DNA from: Quinella sp. 1Q7
Lineage (GTDB): Bacteria > Bacillota > Negativicutes > Selenomonadales > Selenomonadaceae
Assembly (NCBI GenBank): GCA_015206805.1
Contig: JADEZP010000002.1
Span: forward strand, 1 to 61,998
DNA length: 61,998 nucleotides
Direction of reading: 5' to 3'
The notes beneath the pieces are model-generated. The model made no database searches and was not told the DNA's origin. It saw nothing but the letters and a program-made list of their open reading frames with translations. The position numbers were made by a program, and so were the translations under genes. Below, piece by piece: positions 39,140 through 47,307 of this stretch. Each line of letters begins with the position of its first letter. Within the stretch, counting starts at the first letter, position 1.

Positions 39140-40414
39140 TTACGCGCCGAGTTCCGTAAGCAACGCCTTACAGCCGCCGTAAATCTGCGCGAAAACTTCG
39201 GCGTGATTGCCCGTCGGACCGGGGTCGTCGACGCTTAGAATGTTGCCCGCCGCGTCCTTGAGCATGATGATTTTATTGTCTGGGTCACCGCCCGTTTGCT
39301 GCTTGAGCCTTTGCAAAGTGTTCGTGTCGAGCGCGATAATGCACTTGAAATTTTTGTAGTGCTCCGACGTGAACGCTTGAGAAATGTGCGCGTCAATGTC
39401 AATTCCGTTCGCTTGCAGGACTTGAGCCGTGCGTTTGCCGAGCATTTCGCCGCCCGACGTGTTGCAGCCCGCAGAGTCGACGTAAACGCGCTCATCCAGT
39501 CCAACGCGCTTGAGCAGGTGCCGCATGATGAATTTTGCCATTGCCGAGCGGCAAGTGTTCCATTCGCAAACGAACATAATTTCGCCCGCAACTTCGGGGT
39601 CGCTCTGCCAATACTGCCCGCTCAAAATGTCGACGGCAGAAATTTTTCCCTGCGCAATGAATGAGCCGGTATCAATCATCAAAATATTTTTGTCGGGGAA
39701 TTTCATCGGGCGCAACGGCTCGTCTCCGAAATCGAACAGCAACTGCAACGGGGAGTGTCCGCCGATAATCACGGCGTCTCCGTCGTAACGGTTATAAAAT
39801 TTTTCTCGCGCCCAAAGCAAAAATTCTTCGGGCTGACTGTCAAGCGGCAATGTCGAATCAACGCCCGCGTGGCAGAAAAAATATTGTCGTCCGCCAATCG
39901 TAAGCATGTGACTTAGCGGCAAACTTCGCGCGAAATTCAACACATCGTCGACGACGGAATTGTTGACGCGTCGCAACTTTTGGAGTGCGCCAATCGTTTT
40001 ATTGCCGCCGTTGTAAAGAATCCACGCGGCAGTTTCTCCGTGGCGGAAAATATCTTCGCGGCTCAACGACTCGACATTGCCGCCGAAAAATTTATCTGTG
40101 AAGTCGCGCTCGTCACCGCTGAAGGCATTGAGCAGCATTTGTTCGTGGTTGCCGCGCAGGAAGACGAAATTTTTCCGCCGCCGCATTTCAAGCACCCATT
40201 GAAGCGTTTCGGCGACGCCTTCGCCGCGATCGACGTAATCGCCGACGAAAATCAAAAGGTCACGGTCATTGACGTTGAGCTTGCTCCACAGCGACATCAA
40301 CTTGCCGAATTTGCCGTGCACGTCGCCGACAGCGATAATCCGTTTGTACGGTGTGTCGTTGACGGGCGAGATAATTTCTGCCGCGTCGTCGATGAAAAAT
40401 TTCTGCGTGTCCAT
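39140..40414 (-). CDS. PPP-type metallophosphatase fused to low-molecular-weight tyrosine phosphatase
   Basis: A 424-aa protein with two phosphatase domains. Residues about 20-270 form a PPP/calcineurin-like Ser/Thr phosphatase with all metal and catalytic motifs: GDVHG (30-34), GDYVDRG (58-64), RGNHE (87-91), CHAG (181-184) and GGHS (218-221). Residues about 278-424 form a low-molecular-weight protein tyrosine phosphatase. It has the CX5R loop CEWNTCRS (283-290) and a DDPG acid loop (396-399) in place of the common DPYYG. Both domains look active. The protein could remove phosphate from Ser/Thr and Tyr residues; no kinase is in the window. The SD (GGGAGG) sits well before the ATG. The gene follows a degenerate paralogue with a 15-nt gap. 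Confidence 0.88.
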   Translation of the reverse strand: MDTQKFFIDDAAEIISPVNDTPYKRIIAVGDVHGKFGKLMSLWSKLNVNDRDLLIFVGDYVDRGEGVAETLQWVLEMRRRKNFVFLRGNHEQMLLNAFSGDERDFTDKFFGGNVESLSREDIFRHGETAAWILYNGGNKTIGALQKLRRVNNSVVDDVLNFARSLPLSHMLTIGGRQYFFCHAGVDSTLPLDSQPEEFLLWAREKFYNRYDGDAVIIGGHSPLQLLFDFGDEPLRPMKFPDKNILMIDTGSFIAQGKISAVDILSGQYWQSDPEVAGEIMFVCEWNTCRSAMAKFIMRHLLKRVGLDERVYVDSAGCNTSGGEMLGKRTAQVLQANGIDIDAHISQAFTSEHYKNFKCIIALDTNTLQRLKQQTGGDPDNKIIMLKDAAGNILSVDDPGPTGNHAEVFAQIYGGCKALLTELGA

Positions 40415-40429
40415 TGAAGTTACCTCCCT

Positions 40430-41218
40430 TTACGGCTCGGCGGGGTCGGAGCGATAAAAATTGCCGCTCAAAACGTCGACGCATGTCAGGAAGCCGTTGA
40501 CGTGCTTAGCCTGCGTGTCGAGCATCAAAATATTTTTGCTGGGGATTTTAATCGGCTCACCGAGCAAAATATTTTTCGCGACGCCTTCGAACAGTTGCGG
40601 CATGTGGCGGAAAATTTTTTTCGGAGCTTTGTGCCCGACGACAATCAGCGCGTCGCCCGAATAATTTTCGTAGAAGTTCATGTAACCGCCGCCGAGCAGA
40701 TAAGTTTTTGTCTGCATGTTGAGCGGAGTGCCGACCTTCACGCCGCCGTGGCAGAAAAAATATTTCCGCCCGCCGACGGTGACGCTGTGGCAACAAGGCA
40801 ACGCGTTCATGAAGTCAAAAATTTTTTTCGGCAAGTCGGGCTCGTCGACGGCTGCCGCCCGTATCTCGCGGACGACGTTGCCGCTGACGTTGCTCAAAAA
40901 ATTTCCGTGCCTGTCGAACATGTGCCGCAAATAAGCGTCGTCGGTATTGCCGCGCAGGATAACGACGTTGGGATTTTTCGACAGCTCGATAAGCCGGCGC
41001 AACGTCGCCAAATCTTTATGTTCGCAACCTTCGACGTAATCGCCGACAAAAATCAAAAGGTCACGGTCAGTTACGTTGAGTTTACTCCACAGCGACATCA
41101 GTTTGCCGAAGGAGCCGTGCACGTCGCCAATCGCCAAAATCCGTTTGTACGGCGAATCATTGACGGGCGGGACAATTTCCGACGCGCCGTTGATGAAAAA
41201 ATTTTTGTTGCCGTTCAT
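40430..41218 (-). CDS. Degenerate PPP-type metallophosphatase-like protein
   Basis: A 262-aa paralogue of the N-terminal domain of the neighbouring fusion protein (shared 'KLMSLWSKLNV' and 'RDLLIFVGDYV'). GDVHG (31-35), CHGG (156-159) and GHK (195-197) are kept. However, GDYVDRG has become GDYVEG, and RGNHE has become RGNTDD, so the catalytic His of the GNH motif and the Arg of DRG are gone. It is likely inactive or altered, perhaps binding rather than cleaving. The start at 41218 is chosen for its GGAGG. The longer frame to 41323 would overlap a terminator. It is likely co-transcribed with the fusion phosphatase downstream. Confidence 0.85.
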   Translation of the reverse strand: MNGNKNFFINGASEIVPPVNDSPYKRILAIGDVHGSFGKLMSLWSKLNVTDRDLLIFVGDYVEGCEHKDLATLRRLIELSKNPNVVILRGNTDDAYLRHMFDRHGNFLSNVSGNVVREIRAAAVDEPDLPKKIFDFMNALPCCHSVTVGGRKYFFCHGGVKVGTPLNMQTKTYLLGGGYMNFYENYSGDALIVVGHKAPKKIFRHMPQLFEGVAKNILLGEPIKIPSKNILMLDTQAKHVNGFLTCVDVLSGNFYRSDPAEP

Positions 41219-41231
41219 GATGCGTCCTCCG

Positions 41232-41271
41232 AAAAAAATTGCCGAGCGTTTTGAATCAACCTCGGCAATTA
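41232..41271 (-). terminator. Rho-independent terminator (minus strand)
   Basis: Read on the minus strand, AATTGCCGAG pairs with CTCGGCAATT around a 13-14-nt loop and is followed by a run of T. It separates the 198-aa gene from the phosphatase pair. Confidence 0.75.
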
Positions 41272-41301
41272 TATCACAATCGGAAAAATTTTTTGCGGCG
41301 G

Positions 41302-41898
41302 TTACGGCTCGCGCTTGTTCCAATAAGCGGCTTCCGTCTCGCAGAACTCAAGGCAAATTTTCATTGCCGCAACGTCGCCCGACAACGCCCGCTTGTACAC
41401 GTCGAAAAATTTCATGCGCCGCGACGCGAAAATTTCTGCGTCGGAAGGTGCTTCGCCGTCGAAAGAGTTGCCCTCGACCGCCGCGATTTTTTTACGCCAC
41501 CAAGCCGCTTGATCCGCGTAATCTTCCTGCAAACTGTACACGGGCGACGGCGCATTGCGGTCAGCGGCACGCAACCACATCGCCTCCGCAACAAGCGGAT
41601 TGTCCTGCAGTTCGCTCAAAAAGTCCGTCGCTCTAGGGTCGCCGTATTCCTCCGCCGCCTCGAAAAATTTCTTCGCCGCCGCCAAATGTTCGGGGGAGCC
41701 GTTGCCCGTGTCCCAAAGTTCCTCCGCAATGTCGACAACCGTTTGAAGGTCGCTTGCCGCCCAACCGTCGCTGCTCAAAATTTTTTCGCCGAGCGTTATC
41801 AAGCCGTTTTTAATCGTCGCCGCGTCGTCGCCGTCAATGACAATTTCACTGCCGTCATTGCGCGTAAGTGCCACGCGATAATTTTTGTCGTTCGTCAT
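41302..41898 (-). CDS. Hypothetical protein with Sel1-like helical repeats (198 aa)
   Basis: I do not recognise a named family. The N-terminal 45 residues contain ALTRNDGSEIVIDGDDAATI, a possible small beta domain. The rest is helical and Ala/Glu-rich, with segments resembling Sel1 or TPR units (AAAKKFFEAAEEYGDPRA, ALSGDVAAMKICLEFCETEAA). It lacks a signal peptide and membrane segment, so it is likely cytoplasmic. It is preceded by GGGAGG and lies 21 nt after the 443-aa Sel1 protein, so it is probably in one operon with it. Confidence 0.75.
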   Translation of the reverse strand: MTNDKNYRVALTRNDGSEIVIDGDDAATIKNGLITLGEKILSSDGWAASDLQTVVDIAEELWDTGNGSPEHLAAAKKFFEAAEEYGDPRATDFLSELQDNPLVAEAMWLRAADRNAPSPVYSLQEDYADQAAWWRKKIAAVEGNSFDGEAPSDAEIFASRRMKFFDVYKRALSGDVAAMKICLEFCETEAAYWNKREP

Positions 41899-41919
41899 GA
41901 TTCGTGTCCTCCCAAAATT

Positions 41920-43251
41920 TTAATCGCGCGCAGGTTTGCATTCGGGCGGAAGTTCGTTCCAATATTCGTCCGCCTTGGCAAGGTCGCGCTCAACAAATTG
42001 CCCAGACTCGTAAATCCACGCCAACCGCGTCCGCGCCTCGAAAAAGTATTCGTAACTCGGATATTCGCTCGCCGCCTCGTAGTAGTGAATCGCCTTGTAA
42101 ATGTCGCGCTCAACGTTCCTGCCGTAAAAATAATCCTCCGCAAGCTTGAAAATAATTTCTTGGTTACGCGAATCACGCGCCGCCGCCTCGTAAAACCGAT
42201 AAGCCTCGGAAATATTTTTGTCGACGAATTCGCCGCGCTCCAACATGCGCCCGATACACTCCAGCGCGAAACTTCGACCTTGGTCGGAAAGTTCGGCGGC
42301 GGCTTCAAAATATCGCAGTGCCCGCCGAAAATTTTGCCGCACGCCAATTCCGCGATAACACATCAGCCCGCATTGCATGCACGCTTTGGCATAATCAAGA
42401 TTGGCGGCGCGATTGTACCACTCGAACGCCTGCGCGGGATTCGGCTCGACGTTGCCTTCGCCGATGTAAAGAATGTTGCCCGCCCGACAAAGTGCCTCCG
42501 CATAAAATTCCTTGTCGTAGCGCGGGGAAGTGCCCGTTCCCGCCGCAATGAAATACTTCAACGCCTCGGCAAAATTTTGCTCGACGTACCAGCCCGCGCA
42601 ATATTCCTCCGCCATGAAATTCAAGCCGACGGGGTCATTGACGGCAACCAGTCGCTCAATCCACGTGAGATTATTCGCGCCGTGACACAAACTGTACAGT
42701 GCCGACCGATAATGATCGTCATCAAGCCGCGCAAGCCACTCGTCCGCCGCAGAAATATTTTTGTCGACGCCGCAACCCGTCGCCAAACATTTGATGACTT
42801 CGCAAGCGGCATCTTGATTTCCCGCGTCCGCCGCCGACTTGTACCAACGGAAAGATTCGGACTCGTTTTTATCGCAACCGAGACCCATGCTCAACATGTG
42901 CGCGACAACTTTCATTGCGGAAATTAAGCCCGCGTCCGCCGCCCGCTTATACCAGCCGAACGCGGCAACTGCGTCTTTCGGCGTGCCGATGCCGTCATAA
43001 AGCCGATGACCGACCTCCGCCATACTCTCGCGGTCACCCGACTCGGCGGCGCGACTGTACCACTTGAACGCCTCCGCAGAAAAATTTTCGTCGGGCTTAT
43101 TGTCCATGTTGGCAAAAAATTCCTCAATGGAAACGCTTTCGCCGAGTTGCGGCTCATTTTGCCAACGACCGGATTTTTTGTCGTAGAACGCGGCGCGCTC
43201 CTTCATGCCGGCAAGTTCGTTTTCGTCGTGGGAAAAAATTTTTTCCGTCAT
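41920..43251 (-). CDS. Sel1-repeat protein (443 aa)
   Basis: Tandem Sel1-like repeats run through most of the protein (AFKWYSRAAESGDRESMAEV, AFGWYKRAADAGLISAMKV, SFRWYKSAADAGNQDAACE, AFEWYNRAANLDYAKACMQ, AYRFYEAAARD). Sel1 repeats form helical solenoids that mediate protein-protein contacts. No signal peptide is seen, so it is probably cytoplasmic. The start at 43251 follows GAGGAGG; an upstream in-frame GTG at 43269 would overlap the preceding gene's stop. It lies between two smaller Sel1-like genes, forming a three-gene cluster with unknown partners. The neighbouring phosphatases hint at signalling, but that is only inference. Confidence 0.85.
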   Translation of the reverse strand: MTEKIFSHDENELAGMKERAAFYDKKSGRWQNEPQLGESVSIEEFFANMDNKPDENFSAEAFKWYSRAAESGDRESMAEVGHRLYDGIGTPKDAVAAFGWYKRAADAGLISAMKVVAHMLSMGLGCDKNESESFRWYKSAADAGNQDAACEVIKCLATGCGVDKNISAADEWLARLDDDHYRSALYSLCHGANNLTWIERLVAVNDPVGLNFMAEEYCAGWYVEQNFAEALKYFIAAGTGTSPRYDKEFYAEALCRAGNILYIGEGNVEPNPAQAFEWYNRAANLDYAKACMQCGLMCYRGIGVRQNFRRALRYFEAAAELSDQGRSFALECIGRMLERGEFVDKNISEAYRFYEAAARDSRNQEIIFKLAEDYFYGRNVERDIYKAIHYYEAASEYPSYEYFFEARTRLAWIYESGQFVERDLAKADEYWNELPPECKPARD

Positions 43252-43265
43252 TGCGATTGTCCTCC

Positions 43266-43730
43266 TCACATGGCTGATTTGAGCTTGAGAATTTTGTTGC
43301 GAATTCTGCGCCGCTCAATCGCCGCCGCCTGTCCCGGGAAAAATTCGGAAAGTCTGTGGCTCCCGAAACTCCGCACCTGCTCAAGCACATCGCACATAAA
43401 ATAAATTTCGTTGTACTGCGCGTCGATAATTTCAAGCACGGCGTCCAAAATTTCCGCGTCGTTCGGGCACAGTTCAACGAGCCGTTCCATTGCCGCGACG
43501 TCGTTAAGTTCAGCCGCCTTCCGATAAAATTTGATTGCCTGCGGGAAATTTTCTTCCGCGTCGAAAAGTTCGGCAAGCTTGCGTGCGGCGGGACGATAAT
43601 TTTTTTCAGCCGCCTGCGCAAAAAATTTTTTCGCCGAGTCGAGGTCACCTTCCGCCGAATAAATTTCCGCCAGCCGTATCATTGCGCCGGGGTCACCCGC
43701 CTGCGCCCATTGTGTCAACAAATTTTTCAC
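43266..43730 (-). CDS. Small Sel1/TPR-like protein (154 aa)
   Basis: I chose the GTG at 43730 because GGAGG lies 7 nt upstream and the helical repeats begin directly after it (VKNLLTQWAQAGDPGAMIRLAEIYSAEGD). The frame stays open to a TTG at 43913, but those 61 codons look unlike a protein domain and have no SD. Repeats such as AKKFFAQAAEKNYRPAARKL and AIKFYRKAAELNDVAAMERL are Sel1-like. The C-terminus is basic (ERRRIRNKILKLKSAM). It is the first gene of a likely operon, with its stop 14 nt before the next start. Confidence 0.7.
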   Translation of the reverse strand: MKNLLTQWAQAGDPGAMIRLAEIYSAEGDLDSAKKFFAQAAEKNYRPAARKLAELFDAEENFPQAIKFYRKAAELNDVAAMERLVELCPNDAEILDAVLEIIDAQYNEIYFMCDVLEQVRSFGSHRLSEFFPGQAAAIERRRIRNKILKLKSAM

Positions 43731-43913
43731 GGTATCGCCTCCAAATGTCCGTTTAAATGCGTTGGGAGCGTCGAACAATTTGACGCCCCCTTCGCTGCCT
43801 TCGGGACTCGCGCTGACTTGCTGTCCCATGTGCCGCAAGATTATGCAGACCTTGCAAATTATTAAAAATTTTTCGCAACCGTTCAAGCTGTCGTAAGGCG
43901 TGCCCCCTTTCAA
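43731..43913 (-). other. Long leader of the Sel1 operon
   Basis: About 180 nt separate the likely transcription start from the chosen GTG. The leader is open in frame with the gene but has no SD-supported start. It may be an untranslated leader or a leaderless N-terminal extension from the TTG at 43913. Confidence 0.4.
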
Positions 43914-43920
43914 TGTGCAA

Positions 43921-43929
43921 AGTATATCA
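43921..43929 (-). promoter_or_regulatory. Extended -10 promoter of the Sel1 operon
   Basis: Minus-strand TGA-TATACT forms an extended -10 box. No good -35 is visible. It would start transcripts near 43913. Confidence 0.45.
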
Positions 43930-44019
43930 CGGAAATTTTCATTCCGCCGCCCGCCGAAAACACATCAATCGTTGTAAGCAATGGTCGCCGAAAAAATTTC
44001 CGGTGCGTCGCCGATTATG

Positions 44020-44028
44020 TGCTATAAT
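44020..44028 (+). promoter_or_regulatory. Extended -10 promoter of the WYL regulator gene
   Basis: TGC-TATAAT (44020-44028) is a perfect extended -10. The -35 region is weak. SD GGAGGG lies before the ATG at 44070. Confidence 0.6.
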
Positions 44029-44069
44029 GCAAATGTATTTCATTCTTTGACAAATCGGAGGGTATCATC

Positions 44070-45104
44070 ATGGCGAAAAGCAAACTTTTCTATTCCAAAA
44101 CGTTTATCAAAGACCTGCTGATAATCGCGGCGTTGTGCCAAACCGACCACGAAGCCCCGAAGACGGCACGTCAAATACTCAAGGAAGTCGAACGGAGTTG
44201 GAGCGAAATTTTCCCGAATGAACCGCTGAACAAATCTTCCAAAAAAAATTTCGTCACGGCGACGATAAGCCGACACGTCCGCGACATGAATCGGAGCGGG
44301 CTCTACAAAATCGAGGTGCACGAAGATAACAAACGCGGCTACTACAACGCACGAAAACTTTTCAGCACAGCCGAAGCCGCCGCCGTTACCGCAATGATTT
44401 ATCAGACGACGAGCCTGTCTGCCGCCGAAAAGCAAAAATTTTTCGACAAGATTAAGTCCGCGACCGACATTGACGGTCAATCGATCGTCTACGGTTTCGG
44501 GCGACAACTCAAGCTTGACGGCGAGCCGACGAAAAATTTTTCGCAGTGCCTGTGCAAAATTCAAATTATCTGCCGAAGCATCGTTGAGGGCAAAAAAATT
44601 TCTTTCTGCCTGCGCCCAAACAGCGCGAGTCAAAATCGCACGTACCGGATTGCCGAGCCGCTTGCCGTTGTCGTGAAGGGCGGCGAATTTTTTCTGACGG
44701 CAAAGGTCGACGATTCGCCGACGCCGATTGATTTTAAGTTGCGCCTGATGTCCGAGCTTGAAATTTGCAGTGACGAATTTCAATCCGACAAAAATTTTTC
44801 ACTTGCCCGCCACATGAGCAAAGAGCGCGATTGCGGCGAGCCGATTGAGTTGATGATAAGTTTTCCCGAAAGTTTTATCGAGTCCGTCGTTGAGCGATTC
44901 GGTTGCGGCAAAGTAAAGTCGCTTGCTCCGAACGGAAACATTTTTGACGGCGAACGGCAATTTCGGGCGACAATCCTTGTCAAAGAAAACGAATGCCTGT
45001 ATCGGTGGCTGCGTTGCCATTGCGACAGAGTAAAAACCAATTTCCCGAATCGAATCAGACAGACGCTCAAGAAACAACTTGCCATGATGATTTCGCGCCT
45101 GTAA
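44070..45104 (+). CDS. WYL-domain transcriptional regulator
   Basis: A 344-aa cytoplasmic regulator. The N-terminal 100 residues look like a helical DNA-binding region (TARQILKEVERSWSEIFPNE, TATISRHVRDMNRSGLYKI). The middle and C-terminal parts match the WYL ligand-sensing domain and its C-terminal extension: an RTYRIAEPLAVVVKGGEFFL strand pattern near residue 190, then FKLRLMSELEI, and a final helical segment ending RQTLKKQLAMMISRL. WYL proteins often sense nucleotides or oligonucleotides and control DNA-damage or defence genes, but no obvious target lies beside it. It is a single-gene unit with its own promoter, and convergent with the porin operon. Confidence 0.85.
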   Translation: MAKSKLFYSKTFIKDLLIIAALCQTDHEAPKTARQILKEVERSWSEIFPNEPLNKSSKKNFVTATISRHVRDMNRSGLYKIEVHEDNKRGYYNARKLFSTAEAAAVTAMIYQTTSLSAAEKQKFFDKIKSATDIDGQSIVYGFGRQLKLDGEPTKNFSQCLCKIQIICRSIVEGKKISFCLRPNSASQNRTYRIAEPLAVVVKGGEFFLTAKVDDSPTPIDFKLRLMSELEICSDEFQSDKNFSLARHMSKERDCGEPIELMISFPESFIESVVERFGCGKVKSLAPNGNIFDGERQFRATILVKENECLYRWLRCHCDRVKTNFPNRIRQTLKKQLAMMISRL

Positions 45105-45112
45105 AAATTTTC

Positions 45113-45164
45113 GCGACAAAAAAATTATCCCCGCCGCTCACGAAGAGTTGCGGGGATTTTTTTT
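45113..45164. terminator. Bidirectional terminator between WYL gene and porin
   Basis: A perfect 8-bp stem, ATCCCCGC/GCGGGGAT (45127-45157), is followed by T on the right and preceded by an A run on the left, so it can serve both convergent genes. Confidence 0.85.
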
Positions 45165-45181
45165 ATGCGGAAGTCAAATTT

Positions 45182-46456
45182 TTAGAAGAACCAGCTGACG
45201 CGTCCGAAGAATGTTTGCGTATCTTTTTTGGTGTCGAGAGTTTTGCCGGTGAAGTAACGCAATTCGGTCAAGGTGTTATGGAGCGGCGACCAGCTTGCAA
45301 TGAATTCGACGCCGCGTTTGTTGGTGCGACCGTCCCAGTAAGTGTCGAAGGTCGGCGCGAGACCGACGTTTTGCCCGATGTAACGGTAAGCGACGCCGAG
45401 TCCCCAACTGCCGCGTTCCTTGTTGGCACCCTTGTAGTCGAGCGCAATGTTGTAAGCGGTTTTGTATTGCAGAGCCTTGCTGTTGCGAGCGTATGCGCCG
45501 CCGAGCACGAAGTCCGGTCCGAGATTGAAGTGCGTGCCGACTGACCAAATGGTTGCGTTCTTTTTATGATCGCCGTAGCCGACAAAGTTTCTGAAGGCGT
45601 CGGAGCGGAAATGGCGCAGTGCCGCGCCGATATAGAATTTGTCAATGTCGTAGGAAAGTTCGGCACCTTGATAGCTTGCGGGCGGGTCGAGGTCGACGCC
45701 CTCATCTTTGACGGAATAAACGTCGGCGTTCTCAAGGTTCCAGCGACCGGCTTCGAGCAAAACTTTGAATTTGTCGCCGTAGCTGACCTGCGCGCCGCTG
45801 AAGTAATCATCGACGACGAGACCTTGATCAACGTCGCTCAAAAGTTCCTGCTTGCCGAGTTTGACTTGGAATTTGCCGTAGGTGCCTTCCGCGTAGCCGT
45901 AAGTAAGTTTGAAGCTTGAAGATTCGTCGCGGCTCATGTCGTGGTTGGCGGTGATACGAGCTTTAAGTTTCCAGTGGTCGTTGACTTCGGCTGTGGGGAA
46001 GAAACGCATTTGCAGGCTGTTCGAGGAACGTTTCCATTTGTCGCCGCCGTCGCGCATCTTTTCGCGGTTGTTCCAGTAGCGATAGCGCAATTCGCCCGTC
46101 CACGTAACTTTATCGGCGTATTTTTCAAGATTGCTCACGCGAACGCCGAGGGCGTCGAGTTCGTCACGGAATTCTGCGGCAAGTCTGTCGAGTTCGGCTT
46201 TATTCGCGCCCGAAGGATTTTTAGCCATAGCTTTGGCAACCATCTGCGCCATTTCGTAACGGGTGATGTTTCTGTCGCCGCGATAGGTGCCGTCGCCGTA
46301 ACCTTCGATAACGCCTTCCGCCGCCAACTTGGCAACCGAATTGTACGCCCAATGTCCTGCGGGAACGTCGCTGAAGGGATTCGCCGCCGCAAACGTCGTT
46401 GAGGTTGCTCCGACGACGAATGCCGCCGCCAAAGCCGCTACTACTGTCTTCTTCAT
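45182..46456 (-). CDS. SLH-domain outer-membrane porin (OmpM/Mep45 type)
   Basis: A 424-aa outer-membrane protein. Order: signal peptide (MKKTVVAALAAAFVVGATST, cleaved near A23-A24); one SLH domain (NPFSDVPAGHWAYNSVAKLA ... GYGDGTYRGDRNITRYEMAQ, about 27-75); a short coiled coil (about 82-112); and a beta-barrel to the C-terminus, ending in aromatic GRVSWFF. In Negativicutes such proteins tether the outer membrane to polyamine-modified peptidoglycan through the SLH domain and act as porins. The start follows GGGAGG. Its ATG overlaps the stop of the upstream SLH gene by four bases, so translation is probably coupled. Confidence 0.93.
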   Translation of the reverse strand: MKKTVVAALAAAFVVGATSTTFAAANPFSDVPAGHWAYNSVAKLAAEGVIEGYGDGTYRGDRNITRYEMAQMVAKAMAKNPSGANKAELDRLAAEFRDELDALGVRVSNLEKYADKVTWTGELRYRYWNNREKMRDGGDKWKRSSNSLQMRFFPTAEVNDHWKLKARITANHDMSRDESSSFKLTYGYAEGTYGKFQVKLGKQELLSDVDQGLVVDDYFSGAQVSYGDKFKVLLEAGRWNLENADVYSVKDEGVDLDPPASYQGAELSYDIDKFYIGAALRHFRSDAFRNFVGYGDHKKNATIWSVGTHFNLGPDFVLGGAYARNSKALQYKTAYNIALDYKGANKERGSWGLGVAYRYIGQNVGLAPTFDTYWDGRTNKRGVEFIASWSPLHNTLTELRYFTGKTLDTKKDTQTFFGRVSWFF

Positions 46457-47055
46457 GATGATAACCTCCCGTAAACTTTGCCGATTAGAGCCGCCGCTTC
46501 GTAACGCGGCATGTTTCTTTCGCCGCGGAAAGTGCCGTTGCTGTAGCCTTCCATAAGATTTTCGGCAGTCAGCAAGTTGACGGACTCGCTTGCAAAATGG
46601 TCGTCGGGCACGTCCTTAAAAGCGTTCGTTGCGGCAGGAAGGTCGCCCTTGTGAAGTTTTTTGTAAACGTCGGCAACCATTACGGCAATTTCGTAACGGT
46701 CGATTGCTTTGTCGCCGTCGGCAACCGCCTCGTCCGTGATTCGTTTTGCGTCGGCTGTGGAGTCGGGCGACAGCTTCAGGAGCAAATTGGCTGTCCACTG
46801 CGCCATATCGGCACGCGTGATGTCGCGTTCGCCGTAAAACTTTTTGTCGGCGGGAACGGTGACAATTCCGGCGTCGACCAAGTTTTTGACGGTTGAATAA
46901 GACCAATGATTTTCGGGCACGTCGTCAAAAAGCTTAGTTTTCGTCCAGTCCGCAATCAGCAAATTAGCCAAAACGACCGCCATTACGATGCCAAAACCGA
47001 AGAGAACTTTTCTGGAAAAATCCATAGACAAGTTCTTCTTTTTTTTCTTCTTCAC
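46453..47055 (-). CDS. Membrane-anchored SLH-domain protein (200 aa)
   Basis: The GTG at 47055 is chosen for its GGAGG with 7-nt spacing. A lysine-rich N-terminus (VKKKKKKN) and an uncleaved-looking hydrophobic helix (about 17-34, VLFGFGIVMAVVLANLLIA) anchor it in the inner membrane with the rest in the periplasm. Two SLH units follow: FDDVPENHWSYSTVKNLVDA ... GERDITRADMAQW, and FKDVPDDHFASESVNLLTAE ... GERNMPRYEAAAL. A protein with one end in the inner membrane and SLH domains on the peptidoglycan could link membrane to wall. It is the first gene of a two-gene operon with the SLH porin. Confidence 0.82.
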   Translation of the reverse strand: MKKKKKKNLSMDFSRKVLFGFGIVMAVVLANLLIADWTKTKLFDDVPENHWSYSTVKNLVDAGIVTVPADKKFYGERDITRADMAQWTANLLLKLSPDSTADAKRITDEAVADGDKAIDRYEIAVMVADVYKKLHKGDLPAATNAFKDVPDDHFASESVNLLTAENLMEGYSNGTFRGERNMPRYEAAALIGKVYGRLSS

Positions 47056-47189
47056 AAGAACACCTCCAATCTGCAAAGTGCTGAAAATTTTTTTGTGGTC
47101 GTCGCCCGCAATTGTGGAGGTTTGCGAATTTGAGTTGCCGTGTTTCCTCAAGTCGTTAACCATCGCAGTTGCGGAATTTGACCGCGCAG

Positions 47190-47218
47190 AATATAGCACA
47201 GCCCGAAATTTTTTTCAA
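47190..47218 (-). promoter_or_regulatory. Promoter of the SLH operon
   Basis: Minus strand TTGAAA (47213-47218), 17-nt spacer, TATATT (47190-47195) with a TGC extension. The leader to the GTG at 47055 is about 130 nt; I see no strong structure in it. Confidence 0.65.
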
Positions 47219-47246
47219 CCGAAAATTCTTTCAGACGCGTTTCAAG

Positions 47247-47273
47247 TTGCAAGCGGCGTCGACGTAATATAAT
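47247..47273 (+). promoter_or_regulatory. Possible meaB promoter
   Basis: TATAAT at 47268-47273 with TTGCAA at 47247-47252. The 15-nt spacer is short, so the -35 assignment is doubtful. Confidence 0.4.
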
Positions 47274-47307
47274 CGGCGCAAGAAATTTTTTGATTGGAGT
47301 TGAGCGC

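Noticed and set aside
40430..41218. Pseudogene
   Set aside because: The frame is intact with a good SD and conserved length; only catalytic motifs are changed, so it is kept as a coding gene.
47039..47046. T8/A8 run as a phase-variation tract in the SLH gene
   Set aside because: It is part of a lysine codon run broken by AAG codons in a conserved-looking basic N-terminus; poly-A of this length is common by chance.
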